A DNA stretch of 64,000 bases from assembly GCA_022559845.1 (NCBI GenBank), contig CM040126.1, forward strand, positions 124,224,886-124,288,885, written 5' to 3'. Below are positions 11,884-22,178 of this stretch, piece by piece; the stretch's first letter is position 1; each line of letters begins with the position of its first letter. The stretch is from Amorphophallus konjac (taxonomy: Eukaryota; Streptophyta; Magnoliopsida; Alismatales; Araceae). A model generated the notes under the pieces. It had not been told where the DNA came from, did no database searches, and was given only the letters and a program-made list of their open reading frames with translations. Made by a program: the position numbers and the translations under genes.

Positions 11884-12846
11884 ATGGCAGCTAAGCGCGC
11901 GTAGTGGCAAGATATGCAACGCACGGTTGAGGGCGTGACCCAGGCGTTAGAGCAAGTAGCGCAAGGAGCCACTCCTCATGGAGCCGGCGATCTCCATCGA
12001 AAGTTTCGAGGCTTGAGTCCCCCACATTTTAGTGGTTCTGCAGACCCTGATGAGGCAGAACATTGGCTGAAGGAGATGGATCGGATCTTCAGAGTCATGC
12101 AGTGTAGTGACCAGGAGTGAGTCCTCTTGGCAACATTTCAGCTGGAGCATGATGCACGTGCTTGGTGGGAAGCCGTAGAAGTCATGCTAGGTAATAGGCG
12201 TACAACATGGGAGGAGTTTAAGGAGTACTTTAATAGCAAGTATTTCTCAGATCATGTGCAGGAAAAGAAGGCGGCGGAGTTCGCTTCACTGAAACAGAGG
12301 AATTCATCAGTTGCTGAGTATGAGGCGCAGCTCGTCAGATTATCCAATTATGCGCTGCATTTGGTATCCACTGAGAAGATGAAGGCCAAGCGATTTTTGA
12401 ATGGGTTGAAGCTTCAGTATATTAACCAATTGGCACCATTGGAGATCCACACTTATGCCGAGATTATGAGAAAGGCCCAAGTTCTCGAAGATACTATGGA
12501 GATGACAGACCAGATAAGAGGTCGAGACAAGAAGAGGGAGCAGACTACCAACTCCGGAAATTTTAAACCCACTAATGGCAAGAACAGGCCCAATGGCGGG
12601 CCGAGTTTTTCGAAAGACAAGAAGACGAAGGAAGGTGATAAGAGGGCATGATTGACTACTCCGTCCAAAGCAGTCTGCAAATACTGTGATCGCCCGGGTC
12701 ACAAGATGGAGCAGTGTTGGCGCAAGCTGGGCACCTGTTTGAGATGTGGTAGTAGGGATCATCGAATCCCTAATTGTCCCCTCATTACTGATCAAGCAAC
12801 ATTTGACAAGCCGCAAGGGAGTCAAAAGTGGAAGGGTAGGCTCTAA
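11884..12846 (+). pseudogene. gag: Gypsy-2 gag (broken)
   Basis: Start ATG at 11884, aligned with the Gypsy-3 gag start (MAAERAQW versus MAAKRA-stop-W). The retrotransposon gag core includes FQLEHDARAWW and LKQRNSSVAEYEAQ. A basic linker and two CX2CX4HX4C zinc knuckles follow (CKYCDRPGHKMEQC and CLRCGSRDHRIPNC, about 12674-12780). In-frame stops: TAG at 11902 where Gypsy-3 has Gln; TGA at 12118 where Gypsy-3 has Arg; TGA near 12650 between the basic linker and the knuckles. The role was capsid and nucleocapsid of the element particle; this copy cannot make it in full. Confidence 0.9.
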
Positions 12847-13410
12847 GCCCTCCAAGATGCAGAGACCGAAATCGAGGCTACCGAGGAAGGAGGTATTGTC
12901 GAAGGTACCCTTACTATTCTTTCTAAGTCAGCATTTGTACTTTTCGACACTGGAGCTACTCATTCATGTATATCTTAGAAATTTGATAAGACTTTATCTG
13001 TGAAATCGGTGTTATTGGATTCTCATCTTGTGATATCAACCCCTATTGGCTCGGGGTCAGAGATTAAATATTATTACCTCTCTAGCAAAGTTTTGAGTAA
13101 TGATTATAATTTGTCTGCTGATTTGGTATGCATGAAGATGAAAGATTATGATGTGATTCTAGGAGCAGATTGGTTAGCTAGACATGGATCTAGTGTTCAT
13201 TGTAAATTAGGAGTAGTGTCTTTCCCTGGACACCCTGAGCTTTTCTTTTCTGGCTCTAGGCAATCTAAGTCTGTGCCACTCATTTCGGCACTTCGAGCTG
13301 ATAAGTTGTTAAGGAGAGGATGTCAGACATTCTTGGCCCTGGTCTCTTTGATCGATAAGAAGGAAGAGGAGTTAAAGGACATCCCTATTGTCCAGTATTT
13401 TTCAGAATTG
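12847..13410 (+). pseudogene. pol: Gypsy-2 pol, protease part up to the insertion point
   Basis: The aspartic protease active-site region reads VLFDTGATHS near 12938-12970, followed by a stop at 12976. MKDYDVILGADWL near 13136-13175 is the second conserved protease block of Tekay-like pol. The frame continues to YFSE at 13405, where the solo-LTR-like element inserted. The next residues, [14 protein letters not shown], resume at 27446. Confidence 0.9.
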
Positions 13411-14504
13411 TGTAGATGTGAAAAATGTGGATGTGTATATGCGTGCCAATCCCACAAATCACATGAATAAGCATGAAGACATATGTGCACCAATCAAGTG
13501 AATAACATGAATATGTGGCTATGTAAACATGGTAGCATGATCATACAATCAATAAAAAGGTGATAAATGATGTAGAAGAATACCGTGATCGCCACCAAGG
13601 AATGACAACGCCAATAGAATATAAAAGAGGAAACTAAGTGCGTTGTGTACCTTGGAAAAAGAAGATGATCGCGCTAAATATTAAGGATGCGGGGACTATG
13701 TGGATTACCTCTCCTCACCTTCCAGCCGGCTAGAAGGTAAGGGCCTCACTTTCCATGCTTTCCTGTGAAACAAATACAAAACAAGAGGCAAAACCCATTA
13801 GAAAATGCTAAGTGTAGAAATCTGCCCAAGTGCATAAAGTAGCATGAAAGATTGAGGGCAAACTTACCGGGGGAGAGTTTTTAACCCCTATGGAAGGGTG
13901 CAAACAATAGGTGTGTATATTGTGATGAGATTAACATGAAGAAATTGATTTAATATGCCATGATGAACATAGATAAACAAGGTGCAAACGTGCATGCCAC
14001 AAGAAAAACTGTGCAAATAGTGTAAAGTGGGTGCAAAGACTGATGCAAACAGTAGGGTAAACAAAGTCTAAATGGAGAGAAATTTGAGATGACGGAAAAC
14101 TTGAGTGTTGTAAAGAAGCAGGAACAAGAATCACTCAAAAAGGAGGTCGGGACAGAAAGTTATGACACTGAGATTTGAAAAAATATGGACTGTGCAGAAA
14201 ATTCAGAACAGTGCACAAAATAGGCTCAAAGAATGATGAATATCTCACAAGATAGAACACCAAAAGAAGAAAGAGTGGATGCTATGGAAAGGTGGGAGTG
14301 TTATGGTGAAACTAGGGTAGAAAGGAGAGTTTAAAACGGGGAAGACAGCAGTGAAAAATGGGGTGGAAAACTCAAGAAAATAGAAGGGTGCAGAACATGG
14401 GAGAAAAATGACTAGTGTAAAAACAGAATGAAAGTGCAAAACTCATAGACAAAAATATGAAGGAAAATGATGAGTTAATGAGCCCAAAACTAAGGAAGAC
14501 AAAG

Positions 14505-15010
14505 ATTATACTTCCCTCTAGAGCCTGGAGTTGAAAGGATGGATCAAGCGTGCCCCACGGCCTCGCACCGGCGACGCAAACATGCCCCCGTCGCAAGAAA
14601 TCTGAGTTTCAGCAAAGTGCAGAACAGTGTGGTGAAACCTCAAAAGTAGGGGCTTGGAAGAGGGGGAAAAGATATGAGGAATACGGCAAACATATAAGCA
14701 ACGTGAAGCTAATACTTCCCTCTTCAAGATGGAGTTGAGGGAGGATGAAAAGGATGAAGCATGACTCCGCACCGGCTTGATGAACAGGCCCCCATCGTGG
14801 ACTTTGTAGCAGAAATCAGCAAACTGTGATGATTTGCCAAAAGTAGGGGCAAAGTTGAGAGGGAAAACGTTGATGAAATTGAGCAAACAAGGAACCAAAA
14901 TGAAGTTTATACTTCCCTCTTCAGGATAGGGTCGAAGGGTTGAGTCAACAATCCAGCATGGCTTCGCCGTCGCCTTGGAAACGCGCCCCCGTCGCACAGA
15001 AAATCTGGGC
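14505..15010. repeat. degenerate tandem repeat, three units of about 200 bp
   Basis: Each unit begins with ACTTCCCTCT (near 14510, 14715, 14915) and continues with a GGAGTTGA-like block. A GC-rich block with GCCCCCGTCGCA or a variant follows, then AAATC(T/A)G. The repeats sit just upstream of the minus-strand TATA, in what would be transcribed or U5 sequence. Open frames crossing all three units are artefacts of the repeat. Confidence 0.65.
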
Positions 15011-15445
15011 AGGTTTATATAGAAAAAGTGGTGAAACCCCCAACTTTCTCCCACGATTCCAGAAGATAGAGTCCACCAAATCTCAAGATCTCTGGATCAT
15101 TCTCGAGATAATAGTCAAGATAAGGTGTAGGAACAAACGGGACTCTTTTTGGTTGAAGATTATGAACGTTATGGCTCTTGGAAGAATCCTCTGGAACCTA
15201 ATCTGCAGTGTTTTTTGGTTACATGAAAAGCAGAAAAACTTGATATTACGGCCACGATTCCAAGAGATATAGCTCATCCAAAGTTGATTTCTATGAACCA
15301 AACTAAAGATAATACAAAGGGCTAGAAGTAGGAAAAAACGGGGATCAATTTGGATAAGTATTCTAGAAGTTATGGCCGCTGCAAGATAGGCATATCGCGC
15401 AGGTTCGTGGAGATAAGAGTCCAGAGCAGGCTGGACTCTTATTGG

Positions 15446-15475
15446 ATAAACGGTCGGACGACCGACCGTTCAGGG
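15446..15475. repeat. ACGGTC/GACCGT palindromes at the Copia-2 insertion site (left side)
   Basis: AAACGGTCGGACGACCGACCGTT lies six bases left of the TTAAA duplication. A second unit, ACGGTCGTCAACCGACCGT, starts on the far side of Copia-2 at 26778 and a weaker one (AACGGCC...GACTGTT) follows at 26807. Copia-2 therefore sits between two palindromes of the host LTR. Confidence 0.8.
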
Positions 15476-15480
15476 TTAAA

Positions 15481-17611
15481 TGTTATGTTAGATGGACGCA
15501 GTCTATTACCACGGAGAGTGGATCTAGAGGGGGGTGAATAGATCTGATGTCTAATTTTAGAACACAGTTGACTCTAATGCAGAATTAAAACAAGCAACTG
15601 TATAGCAGTAGAAAGAACACATTGAAATCACACAACCACAAGCAATCACACAGTAGACACCGATCTTTAAGGTGGTTCGATCTCAATCCAGAGATCTACG
15701 TCCACCCCACACTCCAACTGGAATGTGGATCCTGCTGACTAACAGCTTGAATAGCTGGGCTTCACAGCTTGTCAACAACCGCTGATACACAGCTTCGCTG
15801 GGCTTAACAGCTTGCCGACCAGAGGAACAGATCCTCTGCAACCACTGGGCAATATAGCTTAGCTGTCCGAGACCTGGTCTGGCCTGCTGAGGATTATAGC
15901 TTCACTTGTCCAGTGGAAACCTCCACTGCAATTGCTGCCTCACAGCTTGATAACAAAAGTGTGTCGAAAGTAAGAAAGATAGAAACAAACGAAATGTAAA
16001 AACAAGACGAATGTAGCTCAAGTATGAGCAGAATCAGCTCTGGTATCTAAACCAAGAGTCTGACTTACAAGATCTCTCGAAATCTCTCTCAACTCAACTC
16101 TCTCAATCTTCTCTTCTCTCTTTCTCTTTTTCTCTCTGAATCTTCTTCTCTCTTTTTCTTCTTCTCTCTTTGGATCATGCAGGCGCTCACTGTCTGTACT
16201 TCTCTTTTAGCTCTGGCTTGTGCTCTTTCGATCTCTTACTTCTTTTGAAGCAGAAGAATTCCTTTTATACTAGTAGTTATTCGAAGGGCGTGTGGCATTT
16301 GAATTCCCGTCCAATGATTTGGACCACGTGGCAGCATCTCGTCTTGTTGTTGTACACGTGTCGCACTCTGAGCACCTCGTCCAGCCTTGGATCACGAGCC
16401 AAGTCATCAGTCTCTGCAGATAGTCCCTGTCAGACATTCGAAAGGAATTATCAGTTTAAGGGTTAACTGATGTACAGACTATACATAGACAGAGCTGAAG
16501 CAATGTATAGACTTCATGAAGCAGGACAATTGCATTGTACAGACTATGTGAAGGCAAAGCTGAAGCAATGTATAGACTTCATGAAGCAGAGCTGAAGCAG
16601 TATAGACTCAGTGAATGCGAAGCAATGCAGTGTTCAGACTCTATGAATGTGAGGTTATACGTTGTACAGACTATGTGAATACAGTGCTATGGCCTGTACA
16701 GACTCTACGCATGCAGGGCTTATGCCATGTTCAGACTTTGTGAATACAATGCTGTGCAATGTATAGACTCTATATATGCAGAGCTTAAGCCCTGTACAGA
16801 CATCAAATATGTAGAAGTAAACGTGCATCAATGTGTAGACTTAGCAAAACAAAGTGTGAACAAAGCAACACAATGTGCAGACTTCGTGCAGTGCATGAAT
16901 GTAGTGTATAGAGTTATGAGTGCAATGAGTGTTCAAGTGATGTACATACTCTGAGTTGAACAATGCACAATGCCTATGGGAATGTATAGACTTAGACGTA
17001 GGTAAAGATACCGATGTTCAGACTTTGTGCAATGTATGGACTTAGTGTGTGCGAGCCTGCTGCAGCCAGTGTACAGACTTTGAGTGCTGTGCAATCATGC
17101 TAAGATGCAGTGTATAGACTTTATGCGAGCATGATGCAGCCAGTGTACATACTTAGACCTGCGTGCATGCAATGCGTTGTATAGACTTGCCCATGGCTGT
17201 CTAGACTTTGCATGCGTGCCTATAGCAATGTGCAGACTTGCAGATAATGCGTTGTGCAGACTTTGCGTGCCACAATGATACGCTGCATGAGACGATGAGC
17301 AGCCAAGAACGATGTATAGACTTCAAATCAAAGAATGCACAATGTACAGACTTGACTGAGACACTGCATAAGACGATGTATAGACTTAGCCGATGTAGAC
17401 TTAGTCCGATGTACATACTTGCTAGCCTACGAGCCATGCAGTGTATGGACTTGTTAGCCTGCGAGTCATGCGATGTATGGACTTAATGTGTCTGCTGCAC
17501 AAGCAATGTCTAGACTTAAGAATGTATGGATGAATAAACTAAATAGACTTGTGACTCATACTGATTGCTATCATCAAAACTATAGATCATCAAAACTACA
17601 GGGGCACAACA
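15481..17611 (-). repeat. Copia-2 3' LTR
   Basis: Starts TGTTATGTTAGATGG, ends CAGGGGCACAACA. Minus-strand TATA box TATAAAAGG at 16261-16269. U3 (to the right) is filled by the TGTAYAGACTT array from about 16460 to 17535. A CT-rich tract at 16075-16170 lies downstream of the promoter on the minus strand. The LTRs are highly similar with scattered substitutions; the 16-bp length difference is small. Confidence 0.95.
16460..17535. repeat. TGTAYAGACTT interspersed array in Copia-2 U3 (left LTR)
   Basis: About 30 copies of an 11-base core TGTAYAGACTT (variants TGTTCAGACT, TGTGCAGACT, TGTATGGACTT, TGTACATACTT) spaced roughly 25-50 bases apart. The intervening sequence is non-repetitive but rich in ATGCA. 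Open frames here (for example 16727-16954) are by-products: their CMD/CTD-like peptides are just the repeat translated. Confidence 0.9.
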
Positions 17612-19155
17612 ATCTCCCCCTTTTTGATGATGGCAATACTATGAGTTACACTGACTCCTAATGCATACTATGAGAATGCAAGTTCTAACAATCTCCCCCT
17701 GTGCCAAAACAATGTATACACTTCCCCTGGAATTTAACAAACAGACAATATTCTCCCCCTTTGCCGTCAACAAAGAGGAGGGAAATATATTACAAGGGAA
17801 AGAATCAAGAGAGATCATCTGACTGGCATTCTGAACAAGTAGTTCAGGAATAAGCATTCTAAAGCACAGAGTCTTTAGTTATATGAATTGAAAAACAGCT
17901 TTCAGATAGAGTTCTGGTTTAAAGGTTATAAATTTTAAGTTCATGCACTACAATCATTGGATAAGTTTTCTGTGACATGATAAAACAATAAACTAAAATC
18001 ACATTTGCATGGGAGATTCAATTTTAGAATATCTTACTTTCGTAGACTCATTAAAAGTTGTTAAGAGATACCATGTCATGTATTGAAATTAAACAAATTG
18101 ACATCCTTGAAAATTCTTTTGAAGGAACAACATTTTTCATTGTATTTCATTAAGGGCATTCAGGTACAATTTGTCTTTTTACGTAAGGGTATACGTTTAT
18201 CAGACTCCAATACCCCTAGATACTCAACATTATGGACCATTCTGCCTATGATCAAACTCAATAGAACTGATTTACACCTTTTTATGTGAGGATACACGTT
18301 TATCAGACGCCAGTTACCCCCAGGTACTCAGTGAAACCACCCCATTGTTTTGATCATTTATACAGAGATAACTGATACACTTCATGACTTAAGTATAGTC
18401 CATTTCTTTGATGGATCACTTAGGTTCTCAGTAATTTACCAGTCATTGCTCTGCCAATTATGTTTTTCAATTAATTTTCAATGTTTGCCAATATTTTTCT
18501 TAGCTGTCCTTTAATTGTTTCAGAATGACTTGTTTAAGGACAATACACAAACTTAGCCTTCTCTAACAGGATTTTAGATGAGTTTTTAGATTTCAGATAT
18601 AATTGGCTTTGTCTGACATGAAATAAAATAAGGGTTGAGAGCTTTATCAATTTTCAGCTTTCTTATTTACTGATTACAATCTTTAAACTTTAAAGTTTAT
18701 AAAATTTAAACCATTTAGTCAGTCTTTAAGCAATTAAAGTTCTTATAAGTGAAGAAGTCTGTTTTCTATTGCTTAGGAATCAGAACTGACTAACAGATTG
18801 CCATATGTCATATTCAACTCATTCAGAGTCAAGGAATTGAATTTCAATAAATTTGATGACCATTCTGAATTTCTAACAATACTCCCCCTGTCTATATGCA
18901 TGTGACTTTAGATGAGAGAGAGACCTTAGACACAGTCATGACTAAATGATATGCAATGATGATCATGAGTGTGATGCCAAAAAAAATATGAATGTCATGC
19001 ATGATCATGAGTCTGTTGCAACATTCAACATTCACAAGGTTTATTCAAGCAATCCAGAGAGTTTATTCATCATGCTGAAATTTACACAAGCGAAGTTCTC
19101 TTCTAAGAAATTTAAACCTTTCATTCCCTAGTGACTTAGTAAAGATATCAGTAAG
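17612..19155 (-). other. Copia-2 3' non-coding region with PPT and PPT-like repeats
   Basis: The functional PPT is the minus-strand AAAAAGGGGGAGAT abutting the LTR (plus-strand 17612-17625). Further AGGGGGAG tracts occur at 17691-17700, 17751-17760 and 18881-18890. Repeated PPT-like tracts between pol and 3' LTR are a described Sirevirus feature. A pair of related segments, GTAAGGGTATACGTTTATCAGAC (18183) and GTGAGGATACACGTTTATCAGAC (18286), is also present. No envelope-like frame was found. Confidence 0.8.
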
Positions 19156-19560
19156 TTATTTTTCTGTTTCAATGAAGTTCATTACAATTTCATTTTTATT
19201 TACAACATCTCTAACAAAATGGTGTTTTATCTCTATATGCTTAGTCCTAGAATGATGAACATGATTTTTAGCAAGGCATATAGCACTAGTATTATCACAT
19301 AACATTGGAATACATCCCAATTTTATCTGATAATCATCCAGTTGGTGCTTGATCCATAGTACTTGGGCAGCACAATTACCAGCTGCAACATATTCAGCTT
19401 CAGCTATAGACAAAGATGCAGTGTGTTGCTTCTTAGATGCCCAAGATACTAGACAGCCACCTAGGAATTGACAATATCCACTAGTGCTTTTTCTCTCTAC
19501 TCGACACCCAGCATAATCTGCATCAGTGTAAGCTAGAAGTTCTAACTCACACTTGGCAGG
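19156..19560 (-). pseudogene. Copia-2 RNase H
   Basis: Copia-type RNase H at the pol C-terminus. An open segment 19413-19156 contains SIAEAEYVAA (the conserved SxAEAEY block) and CDNTSAICLAKN, HSRTKHIEIKHHFVRD. The upstream part to about 19560 encodes the AGCRVERKSTSGY-type block. The segment is separated from the reverse transcriptase frame by a stop near 19564. It removes the RNA strand during reverse transcription. Confidence 0.9.
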
Positions 19561-19563
19561 ATA

Positions 19564-21264
19564 TCAAAGACCTAGCTCTTGGGTGCCTAGTAAATACCTA
19601 AAAATCATTTTCACTGATTTAAGATGTGATTCTTTGGGACTAGCCTGAAATCTAGAGCATAAACACACTGAAAATTGAATGTCAGGCCTAGATGCTGTAA
19701 GATATAGAAGGGATCCGATCATACCTCTATATAGCCTTTGGTCCACTAGTTTATCTTGAGGATCTTCATCCAAACTAGTTGAGATACCCATTGGAGTAGC
19801 TATTTCCTTGAGGTTATCCATTTTGTACTTCTTCAATAGATCCCTTATGTACTTGGACTGAGAGATGAAGGTACCATCCTTTGATTGTGTAACCTGCAGT
19901 CCAAGAAATAGTTTGAGCTCACCCATTGAGCTCATTTCAAACTCATTAGTCATAATTTGAGAGAATTCCTCACACAATTTGGGGTTAGTTAACCCAAACA
20001 CAATGTCATCCACATAAATTTGAATGATAAGAATATCTGAATGACACACCTTGGTGAACAATGTTTGATCAACTACACCTCTTGTGAAGTTCTTATCAGT
20101 GAGGAATTTGATCAACTTGTCATACCAAGCTCTAGGAGCTTGCTTTAAACCATAGAGAGCTTTTCTGAGTTTATAGACATGATTAGGGAAGTCTAAGCAT
20201 TCAAATCTAGGAGGCTGCCTCACATATACATCCTCACTGATTTCCCCATTCAGAAAAATAAATTTTACATCCATCTGCTGAAGATTTATTCCTAGGGAAC
20301 ATGCATAAGTCAATACGATTCTGATTGCTTCTAACCTGGCTACAGGAACAAAAGACTCTTCAAAGTCTATTTCAAATTCCTGATTATACCCCTGAGCTAC
20401 AAGTCTGGCCTTATTTTTAATCACATTCCCTGATTCATCAGTTTTATTTCTGAACACCCATTTTGTCCCTATGACTGTTTCATGATCAGGAGGTGGAACC
20501 AAGTGCCACACCTTATTCCTGTCAAATTGATTGAGCTCTTCATGCATGGCATTAATCCAATGCACATCCTTAAGAGCACAGTCAATGGACTTGGGTTCTA
20601 CATTTGATACAAAGGCATATGCATTCAATTCATTTTGAATTCTTAAGTGGCCTCTAGTCCTAGGAGGGTCATGCAAATTGCCAATCACATTATCTACAGG
20701 ATGATCTTTTGGATATCTAATGTTGACAATTTCATTATCATGATTTCCATTTACCTCCCCCTGAACTGTAGGCTCTTCTTCATTAAGCTCTTCATTTCCT
20801 TCCTCATCTTCGGATTTGTCTGCAGGATTCCCTTCTTTTAGAATATCACCATTGTCTTCATTCCTGCATTGACCAATATTAGACTTCACCAAAGATTCAT
20901 CAAAAACAATATGTGGAGATTCTTCAACATTTTTGGAATTCAGATTATACACTCTATATGCTCGGGTGTTTTCAGAATAACCAAGAAAAATTCCTGATTC
21001 ACCTTGAGGTTCAAATTTATCAAGGTCTCTTTTATCATTTATATGTATAAAACATTTGCAACCAAAAACCCTGAAATGAGCAATTGAAGGTTTCTTACCC
21101 TTTATGATCTCATAGGGCGTTTTCTGGGTAGAAGGTCTTACCATAGCTCTGTTAATTACATAACAGGCTGTATTTACTGCTTCAGCCCAGAACTTCCTTG
21201 GTAGACCACCTTCAACCAAGAGTGTACGACCCATCTCCACTAGGGTTCTGTTCCTTCTCTCCAC
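19564..21264 (-). pseudogene. pol: Copia-2 integrase C-terminus and reverse transcriptase (566-codon open frame)
   Basis: The frame starts inside the integrase core ([16 protein letters not shown], with the catalytic Glu). It continues through the FGCKCFIH and [13 protein letters not shown] blocks, then an acidic linker. The reverse transcriptase follows: [50 protein letters not shown], and the catalytic YVDDIVFG near 20000-20020. The C-terminus [19 protein letters not shown] leads to RNase H. All catalytic blocks are visible, but the frame is isolated from the N-terminal half of integrase and from RNase H by breaks. Confidence 0.93.
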
Positions 21265-21710
21265 AACTCCATTCTGCTCAGGTGTCCTTGATGAGGAGAA
21301 CCTATGGTTAACTCCATTTGATATGCAGAATTCATCAAACTGTGAGTTTTCAAACTCACCTCCATGATCAGATAGAATATTTTAATTTTCTGGTTTTTCT
21401 TAAGACAGAACTCCTGAAATTCTGTGAATGCATCACTTTTATGTGATAAGAAGTATACCCAAGTGTACCTCGAAAAGTCATCTACCATGACACATCCATA
21501 CCTCCTCCCTGATAAGCTGACAGACCTGGTTGGCCCAAAAAGGTCCATGTGTATCAGCTCATAAGGTTTAGAAGATAGATTTTCTGTCCTAGATTTAAAT
21601 GACTTTCTAGTTAACTTGGACTGAGTGCATGCATCACAAATTTTATTTTCTTTCTTAAAGGAACCTTCAGGAAGTCCTCTAACCATGCTATGCTTATTCA
21701 GTTTATGCAA
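21240..21710 (-). pseudogene. Copia-2 integrase N-terminal part
   Basis: Contains the HHCC zinc-binding region (HKLNKHSMVRG ... CDACTQSKLTRKSF) and the first catalytic aspartate in HMDLFGPTRSVSLSGRRYG, then VDDFSRYTWVYFLSHK. A frameshift near 21370 replaces the second aspartate block (a corresponding SDHGGEF-type sequence is readable in another frame). The catalytic glutamate lies in the overlapping downstream frame. Inserts element DNA. Confidence 0.9.
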
Positions 21711-21794
21711 AACAGTGTAACTAGCATGACCTAACCTACGATGCCATAAAAATGCTAAGTCTTCTCTACTAGCAGTAAAGCATAGGTTAGAATG

Positions 21795-22178
21795 TTAAAT
21801 ATCATCTAAATCTATCATGTAAGTGTTATTTATCCTCTTACCATAAAATTTAACAGTTTCGGAATCAGGTTCAAAAACTTTGCAACATTGAGAGTCAAAA
21901 AGCACTTTGCATCCTTTATCACATAGCTGGCTGATGTTAAGTAAGTTATAAGCTAATCCTTCAACCAGCATGACATCCTCAATGCAACAAGTAGTACACT
22001 TACCTACTTTACCTGTTCCAACAATCTTACCCTTTGTGTTGCTACCAAAGGTGACAAGGCCTCCTTGTTTCTCTGTCAGCATGCAGAACTTGGCCTTATC
22101 CCCTGTCATATACCTAGAGCAGTCACTATCCAAGTACCACAAATTGTTCTTGGCTGCAAGGCATACCTGCACACACAA
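21795..22178 (-). pseudogene. Copia-2 aspartic protease
   Basis: CLAAKNNLWYLDSDCSRYMTG contains the Copia protease active site, normally D-S-G/A; here the residue after DS is Asp, so the motif is altered (Copia-3 has LDSG at this point). It follows the gag stop by four codons: gag ends WVPNFST-stop and the protease frame opens with CVQVCLAAK, preceded by a splice-acceptor-like TGTGCAG. Confidence 0.88.

Noticed and set aside
13411..13800. Interpretation of 13411 onward as continuation of Gypsy-2 pol or as a host gene
   Set aside because: Pol similarity stops at 13405 and resumes at 27446, with TGT...ACA ends and a 5-bp duplication, so it is an insertion.
16727..17486. Cys/Met/Asp-rich open frames in Copia-2 LTRs
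   Set aside because: They are translations of the TGTAYAGACTT array and recur in both LTRs.
17612..19155. Envelope-like gene downstream of Copia-2 pol, as in some Sireviruses
   Set aside because: Only short frames; the region consists of PPT-like tracts and AT-rich non-coding sequence.
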